In this document: positions 23,277 through 33,045 of the stretch, piece by piece
Layout: each line of letters opens with the position of its first letter
Numbering within the stretch: position 1 is the stretch's first letter
Source: an uncultured Coriobacteriaceae bacterium
Lineage (GTDB): Bacteria; Actinomycetota; Coriobacteriia; Coriobacteriales; Coriobacteriaceae
Length of the DNA: 64,000 nt
Reading direction: 5' to 3'
NCBI GenBank assembly: GCA_944321435.1
Contig: CALULH010000011.1
Coordinates: 1-64,000 of the forward strand
Program-made: the position numbers and the translations under genes
Notes under the pieces: generated by a model
What the model saw: only the letters and a program-made list of their open reading frames with translations
Told to the model about the DNA's origin: nothing
Databases searched by the model: none

Positions 23277-24787
23277 GAAGCCCGCGGGCGAGCGGCGGGC
23301 GGCGCGGCGCGCCAAGGCGGCTTTCGCTCTCCCTGGTCATCCTGCGTTACTTTGCCTACATCATCGCCGGGCTTGCCCTCACGTGGCTTGCGGCGTTCAC
23401 GGCCCTCGCCGCCGCCATCAACACGGGGTCCGTCTACCCGGCCAACTACGGCGCGGCCCACGCGGCCGAGTTCGCCGAAGCCCTGGCCGGCGCGCCTGCC
23501 ATCAGCGCCGCGGACATCCCGACCGCCTACGGCTACGCCGTGCTGGACGGCACGGGAGCCGTTACGCAGACCAACCTGGACGGCGACGAGCTCCAGGCGG
23601 CGCTGGACGCCGCGCGGTCGCTCCTTGACGGCAGCGTGCAGCCCGCTGGGCAAGCCGAGGCGGCAGGCTCGGCCTCCACGGCCGAGGTGGGCGGCGCGGG
23701 CGGCGTCACGTACGCGGTCGCCCCCCGCGCCGACGGCGGCGCCTGCGTGCTGTCGAGCGCGTACCTCCCCCAGTTCTCCGACCCGGCGCTTGCCGAGTCC
23801 CTGCCCAACCCCCAGAACCTCATGCTCGCCGCCGGCTGCGCTATGAGCGCGGTGGTTATCGCGCTCATAGCGCGGCGCGCAAGCCGCGTCATCACGCGCA
23901 AAATGGCGCCGCTCGTCGCGGCCGCCGGCCGCATCGGGCGCCAGGAGCTGGACTTTGCCGTGGAGCGCAGCAACGTGCGCGAGATCGACGACGTCCTGGG
24001 GGCCGTCGAGGCCATGCGCGCGTCGCTCAAGGAATCCCTTGAGGCGCGTTGGCGCGCCGACCAGCAGCAGCGCGAGCAAGTGGCCGCGCTCGCCCACGAC
24101 CTCAAGACGCCCCTCACGGTCCTGCGCGCCAACGCCGACTTCGTCTCCGAGGAGATGGCGTCCGAGAACCTTGACGCCGGGATGCGCCGGGAGCTCTCGG
24201 CCGCGGCGCGCGACATCGCCGGAGGCGCCGAGCGCCTGGACGGCTATGTGCGCCTGCTCATCGAGGCCTCGCGCGGGCAGGCGGCCGTGAACGCGCTCGA
24301 ACCGGTTGCCGTCAGCGCGTTTGCGCAGGCGGTCGAGAAGGACGCCCGCGCGCTCGCCCATGCGGCAGGCCGCCGGATCAAGGTCGCGCAGGACCCGCGC
24401 TTGGCAGGCGCACGCATCGACGCGGACGCCGAGGCTCTGGGCCGCGCCGTGATGAACCTGGTGTCCAACGCGCTCGACCACGCGGCGGGAACCGTCGCGC
24501 TGTCCTTCTCGCCCGCCGCGACGCGGCCCGGGAAGGCCGAAAGGCCCCTGCTCGTCATCGCGGTCGAAGACGACGGCCCCGGATTCTCGCCCGCCGCCCT
24601 GGAGCATGGGTGCGAGCGCTTCTTCCGCGACGACGCTTCCCGCGCGGGCGCTGCAGACGGAGCGCACTACGGGCTGGGCCTTGCCATCGCATCTGACATA
24701 GCACATGCCCACGGCGGCTCCGTGGAGCTTGCCAACCGCGCAAACGGCCGCGGCGCCGTGGCAACCATAACGGTCCCTCTCGGCTGA
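23264..24787 (+). CDS. Sensor histidine kinase (LanK-like)
   Basis: A 507-residue membrane kinase beginning inside the regulator gene (ATG 23264, GGGG ahead), implying coupled translation. TM1 is at about 30-55 (LRYFAYIIAGLALTWLAAFT) and TM2 at about 188-208. The ~130-residue extracellular part between them would sense the peptide. A HAMP-like linker precedes the H-box ALAHDLKTPLTVLRANAD (His278). The N-box NLVSNALDHA, G1 VEDDGPGF and G2 GLGLAIASDIAHAHGG are intact. The H-box form AHDLKTPLT is that of NisK/SpaK-type kinases. Two FSP tripeptides in the catalytic domain are encoded by CTTCTCGCCC-like boxes. Confidence 0.9.
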   Translation: MAAVRSPRASGGRRGAPRRLSLSLVILRYFAYIIAGLALTWLAAFTALAAAINTGSVYPANYGAAHAAEFAEALAGAPAISAADIPTAYGYAVLDGTGAVTQTNLDGDELQAALDAARSLLDGSVQPAGQAEAAGSASTAEVGGAGGVTYAVAPRADGGACVLSSAYLPQFSDPALAESLPNPQNLMLAAGCAMSAVVIALIARRASRVITRKMAPLVAAAGRIGRQELDFAVERSNVREIDDVLGAVEAMRASLKESLEARWRADQQQREQVAALAHDLKTPLTVLRANADFVSEEMASENLDAGMRRELSAAARDIAGGAERLDGYVRLLIEASRGQAAVNALEPVAVSAFAQAVEKDARALAHAAGRRIKVAQDPRLAGARIDADAEALGRAVMNLVSNALDHAAGTVALSFSPAATRPGKAERPLLVIAVEDDGPGFSPAALEHGCERFFRDDASRAGAADGAHYGLGLAIASDIAHAHGGSVELANRANGRGAVATITVPLG

Positions 24788-24833
24788 GGCGGCCGGGGAT
24801 CTGCCGCGCGCAGGGACCCCGGAGCAGCACCCG

Positions 24834-25241
24834 TCAGCCGGCCTGGCCGACGTCCCGGCCGTCCTTTTCGATCTCGCAGCGCACGCGCTTGGGAAGCTTG
24901 GCAAAAACCAGGTCGTAGCTCATGTCGCACAAATCCAGCACCAGGTCAGCGGGGAGACCGGATCCCAGGTCGACGGAAATCCACGTGCGCCCATCCGAGT
25001 AGTAAGCCGGGAAAACTGCATCCGGATGCTCGGCGCGCAGCACGCGGATGCGGTCGGGATCGCATTTGAGCGAGAGCAGGTGACGGCCCGCATACGGGGG
25101 CTTTGCGCCGGGGCCCGTGGTGAACTCGCAGGCAAACTGCCTTCCACCCACCCAGTACACCATCCAGCCCCACTTCTCATGGAGCGCCTTCGAGGCTCCG
25201 GGGCGGGAAAGCAGCCGCGCGTCGATGCGTCCAAGATCCAT
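24834..25241 (-). CDS. MmcQ/YjbR-family protein
   Basis: A 135-residue protein; start at 25241 after GGAGGAGGGG. WMVYWVGGRQFACEFTT, LLSLKCDPDRIRVLR and AYYSDGRTWISVDLGSGLP are the MmcQ/YjbR blocks, ending with the SYDLVFAKLPKR helix. Structures of relatives show a CyaY-like fold with a double-wing surface. DNA binding is presumed but not proven, and no catalytic residues are apparent. The gene is complete, monocistronic and convergent with the sensor kinase (46 bp between stops). Confidence 0.88.
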   Translation of the reverse strand: MDLGRIDARLLSRPGASKALHEKWGWMVYWVGGRQFACEFTTGPGAKPPYAGRHLLSLKCDPDRIRVLRAEHPDAVFPAYYSDGRTWISVDLGSGLPADLVLDLCDMSYDLVFAKLPKRVRCEIEKDGRDVGQAG

Positions 25242-25507
25242 GGCCCCTCCTCCTTCCCCATGCCGACAAGCACATTGTCCCCTCACGGGCGCCCGCGTGA
25301 ACGGCCGCGCAGGTGCGGCACGGCGGACGGGCCGTATTCCCGCCCCGGCGGCCGATGATGACGGCCAAGAAGCGTCGGGCCCGACAGTCTGGCACAATGA
25401 GGTGCGCGAACGCAGCACGGCGGGCGCGCTGCCCGCTTGGAGAGTAAGCGGCCGGCCCGCGGCGAAACCGCGCGCGGCCGGCGCAAAGCGAAAACGGAGG
25501 TTTTGCC

Positions 25508-25942
25508 ATGGAAACGCACGCAGGCGCGCCTCTGCCGAGCGCAGCACCCAACCGCCCCGGCGCAACCGGAGAGGAGCACGCGGCCGCTTTTCGCGGGCCG
25601 TGCGAGCAGGGCTCCGGAGCGGCCCCTATGGAGCGCGTGATCGTCATCGGCAGCCCCGGGGCCGGCAAGAGCACCTTTGCCCGCAGGCTGCGCGACGAAC
25701 GGGGGCTGCCGCTCACCTACCTTGACATGATCTGGCATCTTCCCAACGGCGAGAACGTGTCTCGGGAGGAGTTCGACGCGCGACTCGACGCGGCCCTGAA
25801 GGGCGAGCGCTGGGTCATCGACGGCAACTACCTGCGCACGCTTGAGCGGCGCCTGGAACGCTGCGACACCGTGTTCTTCTTCGACCTCCCCGTGGAGGCC
25901 TGCTTGGCGGGGGCGCGCTCGCGCCGCCCGGGCGCAGAATAG
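25508..25942 (+). pseudogene. C-terminally truncated P-loop kinase (FlaR/topology-modulation type)
   Basis: An open frame of 144 codons. From Met41 (25628) it reads MERVIVIGSPGAGKSTFARR, then LTYLDMIWHLPNGENVSREE and GNYLRTLERRLERCDTVFFF, the usual beginning of small adenylate-kinase-like ATPases called topology modulation protein. The family continues for about 50 more residues after CLxGxRSR. Here the frame ends with ARSRRPGAE and no continuation is found in other frames, so the LID and C-terminal helices are missing. The ribosome site GGAGG before ATG 25508 would add a 40-residue disordered leader, while GGAG before 25628 fits the family start. Probably inactive. Confidence 0.6.
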
Positions 25943-25977
25943 CCGCACGCGGCGTCGGTCCACGGCGGGCGGCGGCA

Positions 25978-26015
25978 ACAAAACGGCGCCCGCACCTCTC
26001 TGAGATACGGGCGCC
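25978..26015 (-). terminator. Terminator of the GH1 glucosidase gene
   Basis: Stem GGCGCCCG (25985-25992) and CGGGCGCC (26008-26015) around a 15-base loop. On the minus strand it is followed by GTTTTGTTG. It lies 45 bases after the stop of the glucosidase gene. Confidence 0.75.
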
Positions 26016-26059
26016 GCCGCTCATGCAGCGCTGTTCAGGCGGCTTTTGCCCGAGCCCGC

Positions 26060-27505
<1,446 letters not shown>

Positions 27506-27732
27506 CTATCTGCCGTGGGATTCCCCTCTTTGCCGGGCATCCCGCCAACCATACCGCGCCCCGGCCCTTGGCCCGCGCCGAGGGGCAACCTCGGCAGGCG
27601 CCGCCGCGCCGGCGCATACACGCAGAATACCATGGGAGCGTATCTGCCCCGGTGGGAGGGGCAGTTGCGGTCGGCGAACGGACGAGCGGCGCCCTGCGCC
27701 CGGGCGGCGCCGTCGCGCAAGGGGCGGAAAGC

Positions 27733-29730
27733 CTATGACGAGAAGAACGCGGCGTCTGCGGGCCGCCAGGGGCGCAGACGCGCCGGGTCGACCTTCACGT
27801 GCGCCTGCGCGGGCACCTGGTCCCACTTGACGGTGTATCCGGCACCATGGCTGCAGAAGACCGAGTCGGGCGTGTTGGGCAGGTCGGCTTCGGGATCGTA
27901 GGCCGCGCGGGCGATAACCTCGTCGGCGTTGTGGCACGCACGGTACCCGGCAAGCTCGAGCGCCAGCCGGCCGCGCCCGCCGGTGTAGCCGCTCACCTCG
28001 AGAGCGTACTCCCCCACTTCCGCGGCGGGCACCGCGCCCGTGATCTCGGCCATGTCCCCCGTCGCCGTCGGCGGCTCGAACTCCGCCGCCATGCGCGTGA
28101 GGTCCGCCAGGGCGCGGCCCACCTTGTCGGCCGGCACGACCAGCCGCAGGCGGTACCACGGCTCAAGGAGCTCGCAGGCGCCACGCGCGCGCAGCCGCAT
28201 GAGCCCCTGCCGGATGGCGCGGTACGTGGCCTGGCGGAAGTCCCCGCCCTCGGTGTGCTTGGCGTGCGCGCGGCCGCCCACGAGCGTGATGCGCAGATCG
28301 GTCAGGGGAGCGCCGACGAGCACGCCCGCATGGGCGCGCTCCAGCACATGCGTGAGGATGAGCCGCTGCCAGTTGCGGTCGAGGTCGTCCTCCGCGCAGG
28401 CCGTGCCCACCTGGACGCCCGCTCCGCGCGGCAGGGGCTCCAGCATGAGGTGCGCCTCGGCATAGTGGCGCAGCGGCTCGAAATGGCCAATGCCCTCGGC
28501 GCCCGCCGTTACGGTCTCCCGGTACAGGATGCCGCCCGGGCCAAAATCGACGTCAAGGCCGTAGCGGTCGCGCATGAGCTGCTGAACCACCTCGCGCTGC
28601 ACGGCGCCCATGAGCTGAACGCGCGCCTCCTGGAGGTCCGGATCCCAGAACGCACCCAGGAGCGGGTCCTCGTCGGCGAGCTCGCGCAGGGCCCGAACCA
28701 CCGCGTGCATGTCCGCCTGACCGGGGAGCACCTGGTAGGAAAGGACCGGCTCCAGGACCGGGGCCGCGCCGGCGGGCTCCGCGCCCAGGGGGCTGCCGGG
28801 CTGCACGTGGAAAAGCCCCGTCACCGCGCAGAGGCGTCCCGCGGGGACCTCGGCCACCGTATCGAAGCTCTCGGCCTGGTACACGCGCACCTGATCCGCC
28901 TTCTCCTCCCACGCCTCCCCGCGATCAAAGCCGGAGAGCGCCATTTTGGCGCGCAATGTGCCCCCCGTGACCTTGAGCCAGGCGAGGCGCTCCCCGCGGG
29001 GCGTGCGGCTCACCTTGTACACGCGCGCCGCAAACGTATCCGGCCAGCGCTTCTCGACCATGAGCTCGGCCATGCCGGCGAGAAGCTCCGCCACGCCCGC
29101 GTTGCGCAGCGCGGCGCCGAAGAACACCGGGAATAAAGCGCGCTCGGCAACCAGGCGGCGGAGCGTGCCCGCGCCCAAGGCCCCCGTCTCAAGGTACTCG
29201 TCGAGCGCGGCCTCATCGGTTGCCGCCGCGTCCTCCACGGCCGGCCCGCCCGCCAGGAGCTCCTCTGCGGGCAGGCACGCCTCGTCCAAGCGGTCGCGCA
29301 GCTGGGCGAGCAGCGCCGGCGCGCCCTCGTTCTCCAAGTCCATCTTGTTCACGAAGACAAACGTGGGCACCTCGTAGCGCTCAAGCAGCTCCCAGAGCGT
29401 CTCCGTGTGCCCCTGCACGCCGTCGTTGGCACCCACCACCAGAACGGCGTAGTCCAGCGCCTGCAACGTGCGCTCGGCCTCGGCCGAGAAGTCCACGTGC
29501 CCGGGGGCGTCCAGCAGCATGAAGTGCGTACCCGCGTAATCCAGCGACGCCTGCTGCGCGAAGATGGTGATGCCGCGCTGGCGCTCCATGGCGTCGGTGT
29601 CCATATGCGCGCTGCCCTTGTCCACGCGGCCCTCCGCGCGGATGGCGCCCGCCGCGTAGAGCATGGCCTCGGCCAGCGTAGTCTTGCCCGCGTCGACGTG
29701 GGCGAGAAGCCCCACAACCGCCTGTTTCAT
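27733..29730 (-). CDS. TetM/TetW-like translation factor GTPase
   Basis: A 665-residue EF-G-like GTPase of the ribosomal protection group. G1 is LLAHVDAGKTTLAEAML, G2 MERQRGITIFAQQASLDY, G3 LDAPGHVDFSAEAERTL and G4 FVFVNKMDLENEG. The C-terminal domains include VDFGPGGILYRETVTAGAEG and a PLTDLRITLVGGRAHAKHTEGGDF segment as in TetM-type proteins. It is about 25 residues longer than TetM (639) and clearly divergent. There is no mobile gene or leader peptide nearby. More likely a resident paralogue than an acquired tetracycline determinant; resistance is possible but unproven. Its start overlaps the upstream Cys-rich gene stop by 3 bases (ATGA). Confidence 0.85.
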   Translation of the reverse strand: MKQAVVGLLAHVDAGKTTLAEAMLYAAGAIRAEGRVDKGSAHMDTDAMERQRGITIFAQQASLDYAGTHFMLLDAPGHVDFSAEAERTLQALDYAVLVVGANDGVQGHTETLWELLERYEVPTFVFVNKMDLENEGAPALLAQLRDRLDEACLPAEELLAGGPAVEDAAATDEAALDEYLETGALGAGTLRRLVAERALFPVFFGAALRNAGVAELLAGMAELMVEKRWPDTFAARVYKVSRTPRGERLAWLKVTGGTLRAKMALSGFDRGEAWEEKADQVRVYQAESFDTVAEVPAGRLCAVTGLFHVQPGSPLGAEPAGAAPVLEPVLSYQVLPGQADMHAVVRALRELADEDPLLGAFWDPDLQEARVQLMGAVQREVVQQLMRDRYGLDVDFGPGGILYRETVTAGAEGIGHFEPLRHYAEAHLMLEPLPRGAGVQVGTACAEDDLDRNWQRLILTHVLERAHAGVLVGAPLTDLRITLVGGRAHAKHTEGGDFRQATYRAIRQGLMRLRARGACELLEPWYRLRLVVPADKVGRALADLTRMAAEFEPPTATGDMAEITGAVPAAEVGEYALEVSGYTGGRGRLALELAGYRACHNADEVIARAAYDPEADLPNTPDSVFCSHGAGYTVKWDQVPAQAHVKVDPARLRPWRPADAAFFSS

Positions 29731-30299
29731 AAGCGCTCACCCGGATCTCCCGCGGAGCCGCCGCCCTTCTCGCCCGCCGGCGCTCCGCTGTCCTTCTCGC
29801 CCGCCCGCGTCCGCGGTGCCACGGCGCCGATACGCGCGAACTGCGCCATCAGGTAGTCGTAGCTCTCAACCCGATGCGGCAGCGTGCACGCGCTGCAGTC
29901 CTTGACGTCGCCGATGTAGCGGAACGCGCCTCCGCAGGTATCGCCCAGGCAGTAGAGCGGGCAGAAGCAGAACAGGCAGTTGAGTTTCTCGGGCTCCATG
30001 TCGTGGCAGGGGTAGTACTCGCACGCCACGTGGTTGAAGAAGCGGTAGTGCTCGCCCGCGAGCGCGTCGGGCCGCCCGTCCACGTTGCCCGTATCGCTTG
30101 CCTTATCGGCTACGCCTCCGCGCACGTTGCCGACCGCGCCACCCAAGCTGCTGCGCGCATCTCCGTCCACGCTGCCAGGGCTGCCCGCATTATCGGCTGC
30201 GTCGCCGACCGCGTCTCCGTGCACGCCGCCGGCTGCGCCGCTCGCGTCGCCAGCCACGCCTCCTGACATGCTGCCGGTCACGTTGCCCTGATGCGTCAT
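29727..30299 (-). CDS. Cysteine-rich small domain protein with disordered N-terminus
   Basis: A 190-residue protein; the start at 30299 follows GGGGAG, 12 bases downstream of an alternative ATG. Residues 10-75 are Gly/Ala/Asp/Val/Asn repeats without fold. The central part HYRFFNHVACEYYPCHDMEP, LNCLFCFCPLYCLG, DTCGG and VKDCSACTLPH holds nine or more Cys and two His, matching the cysteine-rich small domain family (PF04071), presumed metal-binding and often linked with cobalamin or radical enzymes. The tail contains AGEK twice, each encoded by a CTTCTCGCCC decamer (29766, 29793). It overlaps and is probably co-translated with the TetM-like gene. Confidence 0.75.
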   Translation of the reverse strand: MTHQGNVTGSMSGGVAGDASGAAGGVHGDAVGDAADNAGSPGSVDGDARSSLGGAVGNVRGGVADKASDTGNVDGRPDALAGEHYRFFNHVACEYYPCHDMEPEKLNCLFCFCPLYCLGDTCGGAFRYIGDVKDCSACTLPHRVESYDYLMAQFARIGAVAPRTRAGEKDSGAPAGEKGGGSAGDPGERL

Positions 30300-31233
30300 G
30301 ACATCTCCCCTCATCCGCGGTAATGCCCTCTACTATACCTGCCGGCGCGGAAAGCCGCGACGCCGCGCAATGCTGCAGAAGGGCATCGCGGCATCACTAC
30401 CCAGCGTCCACCCCCCCGCTGCGGAGCCAGGATGCAGAGCCCATCTTCCCACTCCCCTTTAGCCGGCGCGCAGGGCCCCGTTCAACCTGAAGCCAAAAAG
30501 TGCACCTTTTTCGAGATACTGGGAAAGTCGCGGGCGAGAAGAACGCGCTTTTCGTCCCCAAAGTGGGCTTGTGTCATACGAAAGGGCTGTTCGAGAAGGA
30601 TATATTGCGCATGAGCGCAATTCTTAGCCGTGATATCACGATGTATCGCAATGACATTCGCAGTCGGCCCGTCAGCCATGCAGTCCGGCGCTTCTCGTCC
30701 GCCCGTGCGATTCCCAGGATCTCGATTTTCCTGCACAACCGGCGGTCATTTTTAGCGCAAGCCTAAGTTTCGGCATGCGCCGCACCCGGATCCCAGCAAG
30801 CGCCGAGCCCGTCCTCGGGTGACATCCGGCCCGCTTGTAGAAAGTGCTACGTTTGCCCATGAATGCATCCGCACATAGCATCCCGCCCAGCCGAGGTGCA
30901 TTGTGCCGCTGCGCGAAGCGTGCGCTGCGCCTGCCCAGACGACGCCGCGCTCGCTTGCGGGGCGCACGCCACGCCGACCTTGTGCCAGACATGCTAGCCC
31001 ACCCCAACCGAGCCAGTCCCGCGCCCACCCTGCGCTAACCCACGCCGGCCCTGCACCGGCCCCGCCCCTCGACAGGCCGCCCGCGCCGCCGTATACTGGA
31101 GCGCGCTGGCCGAGTGGGGCGTTGGGCCCCGCAGCGCGGGTGGCGCCGCCGTCGGACCGGCTGAAAGGACCGCGAGAATATGCGCATTCGCTAACCATTC
31201 CCCCACGTACCTGCGACAACAGGGAGGTTAGCC
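30300..31233. other. Gene-free 934-bp stretch between divergent genes
   Basis: No open frame here has a ribosome site and recognisable content. It should hold the promoters of the Cys-rich protein (minus) and the ABC-F gene (plus). It contains a degenerate repeat element at 30532-30640. The 31000-31200 part is GC-rich and could form a leader controlling the ABC-F gene, as is common for that family, but no clear leader peptide or terminator/anti-terminator pair could be fixed by eye. Confidence 0.5.
30532..30640. repeat. Degenerate family-2 element with palindromes
   Basis: GGGCGAGAAG at 30532, TTTTCGTCCCC near 30550, TCATACGA at 30574 and TGTTCGAGAAG at 30588 follow the left-arm order of the 30-bp arrays. 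They are followed directly by the inverted form ATGAGCGCAATTCTTAGCC (30611-30629), nearly equal to the first right-arm unit at 21799. Two palindromes lie inside: ATTGCGC-ATGA-GCGCAAT (30604-30621) and CGTGATATCACG (30629-30640). Confidence 0.6.
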
Positions 31234-32709
31234 ATGCAGCTCACGCTGTCCCATATCTCTTACGCCTATCCCGGGGCCACGTCCCCCATCCTCAACAACG
31301 TATCGCTCGCCTTCCCGCAGGGCTGGACCGCCCTTCTGGGCGACAATGGCTGCGGCAAGACCACGTTGGCGCGCCTGGCGTGCGGACTCATCAAACCCGA
31401 CGCGGGCTCCTCCACGCAGGGGCTTGTCTGCGCCTACTGCGCCCAGGAGACCGCCGCCCCGCCCGAGGCGCTCTACGATTTCGCCGCCAGCTACGACCGC
31501 CTGGCGCGCGACCTCAGGCACGTGCTCAGGCTCGAAGACGACATGCCGTGGCGCTACGCCGCGCTTTCCTGCGGCGAGCAGAAGAAGCTTCAGGTGGCGT
31601 GCTCCCTCTGGCAGAGGCCCGACGTGCTGGCGTTGGACGAGCCCACCAACCACCTGGACCACGACGCGCGCGAGCAGCTGGCGCTGGCGCTTGCGCGCTT
31701 CCGCGGCATCGGGATCCTGGTGAGCCACGATCGCGAGCTTATCGACGCGGTGGCCGCGCGCTGTGCCTCCTTCGAGGCGGGCGGCGTGATCGTGCGCCCC
31801 GGCGGTTACAGCGCGGCGCGCGCCCAGGCCGAGCGCGAGCGCACCGCCGCCCTGCGCGAGCGCGCCGCAGCCAAGGACGCCCTGGCGCGGCTGGCGGCAG
31901 AGAAGGAGCGGCGCGCTCACGAGGCAGCGCGGGCCGACGCGCGGCGCAGCAAGCGTCGTGTGGACCCCAAGGACAAGTCGGCCAAGGCGAAGATCGACCT
32001 GGCGGTGTTCACGGGCCAGGACGGCGCCCGCGGCCGGCTCTCCGCGCAGATGGACGCGCAGCTGGATGCGGCGCGCAAGCGCCTGGACGCGGCCTTCGTC
32101 GCCAAGCGCTACGACGGCAGCCTCTGGATAGACGCGCGCCCCTCCGCGCGCAAAACGCTGCTGCACCTGCCGGCGGGGCGCATCCCCTGCGGCCCCGGCG
32201 AGTTGGACGTCCCCGAGCTCTTCGTCGGCAACACCGACCACGTGGGCATCAGCGGGCCCAACGGCGCGGGCAAGTCCACCTTGCTGGCCCACGCGCGCAG
32301 GCTCTTGGCTCCCGACCTCCCCGTGCTCGAGATCCCGCAGGAGGTGGGCCGCGCGGAAGCGGAGGCGCTCCTCGCCCGCATCCGCTCCCTACCTCCCGCC
32401 GCGCGCGGGCAGGTCCTCTCGTGCGTGGCGCAGCTCAACTCCGACCCGGACCGCATCCTGGAGGGCGACCGCACGAGCCCCGGCGAGCTGCGCAAGCTCA
32501 TGCTCGCCGTCGGGCTCCTTGACCGGCCCGTCCTCATCATCATGGACGAGCCCACCAACCACCTGGACCTACACTCCGCGCAGGCGCTCGAGCAGGCGCT
32601 CGCCGCCTACCCCGGGGCTCTTCTGCTGGTAAGCCACGACGAGCCGTTCCTCGCGGCGTGCACCTCCCGTCGCTGGGAAGTGCGGGACGGCGCGGTGCGC
32701 GAGCGCTAG
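31234..32709 (+). CDS. ABC-F family ATP-binding protein
   Basis: A 491-residue protein with two ATPase domains and no membrane segment; start ATG 31234 after GGGAGG. Domain 1: ALLGDNGCGKTTLARLACGL and VLALDEPTNHLDHDAREQL. Domain 2: VGISGPNGAGKSTLLAHARR and LIIMDEPTNHLDLHSAQALE. The linker (about 190-290) is Arg/Ala-rich and helical, as in ABC-F proteins that reach into the ribosomal exit site. Both signature motifs are altered (LSCGEQKK and TSPGELRK instead of LSGGE). The group includes Vga/Msr/Lsa-type antibiotic-resistance factors. Whether this one protects ribosomes from a drug or has a housekeeping role is not decided by sequence. Confidence 0.87.
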   Translation: MQLTLSHISYAYPGATSPILNNVSLAFPQGWTALLGDNGCGKTTLARLACGLIKPDAGSSTQGLVCAYCAQETAAPPEALYDFAASYDRLARDLRHVLRLEDDMPWRYAALSCGEQKKLQVACSLWQRPDVLALDEPTNHLDHDAREQLALALARFRGIGILVSHDRELIDAVAARCASFEAGGVIVRPGGYSAARAQAERERTAALRERAAAKDALARLAAEKERRAHEAARADARRSKRRVDPKDKSAKAKIDLAVFTGQDGARGRLSAQMDAQLDAARKRLDAAFVAKRYDGSLWIDARPSARKTLLHLPAGRIPCGPGELDVPELFVGNTDHVGISGPNGAGKSTLLAHARRLLAPDLPVLEIPQEVGRAEAEALLARIRSLPPAARGQVLSCVAQLNSDPDRILEGDRTSPGELRKLMLAVGLLDRPVLIIMDEPTNHLDLHSAQALEQALAAYPGALLLVSHDEPFLAACTSRRWEVRDGAVRER

Positions 32710-32796
32710 GAAACGCTGGTTAACGGCGGTCCTTGCGCGTTTTCGGATGGCCGATGCCTTGCCGGCGCACCCTAAGGGCCAACGTGTTCATGGGCT

Positions 32797-32971
32797 ATGT
32801 GGTGTGCCCTGCATTCGGTTTGGTGTGGCTGATTATCTGTTTGGTGTGCCTTACTTGCCGTTGGGTGTGGTTGGTTGGGACAAAACCCCAGGATTCTGCT
32901 CTTATCGCATAAAGCGGACCACACCAATTAGAAAGTGGACCACACCAAATAGAAAACGAGCCACACCGAAC
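32797..32971. repeat. 21-bp inverted repeat array C (family 1, reversed orientation)
   Basis: Left boxes start at 32797 (ATGTGGTGTGC, degenerate), 32818, 32839 and 32860. The 48-bp core is 32871-32918. Right boxes CCACACCAATT, CCACACCAAAT and CCACACCGAAC start at 32919, 32940 and 32961. All steps are 21 bp. The core matches that of array D only when read on the minus strand (CCTGGG again at core positions 27-32 in that direction), so the array is inverted relative to A, B and D. It lies between the convergent ABC-F and DUF6020-like genes in a 336-bp gap. Confidence 0.95.
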
Positions 32972-33045
32972 GAGCCGTAGAGTCAAAGCAGATGGGCGGC
33001 TGCAAAAAGGCGGCGGGCTATGCTAGGGCGAGAAGCGCGCCCGCC

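Noticed and set aside
27733-29730. Acquired tetracycline-resistance gene
   Set aside because: Motifs are TetM-like, but the sequence is divergent and longer, GC matches the neighbours and no mobile gene or leader peptide is nearby. Kept as a TetM-like factor only.
30903-32522. 539-codon frame overlapping the ABC-F gene
   Set aside because: Arg/Ala/Gly-rich shadow; the ABC-F frame has all ATPase motifs.
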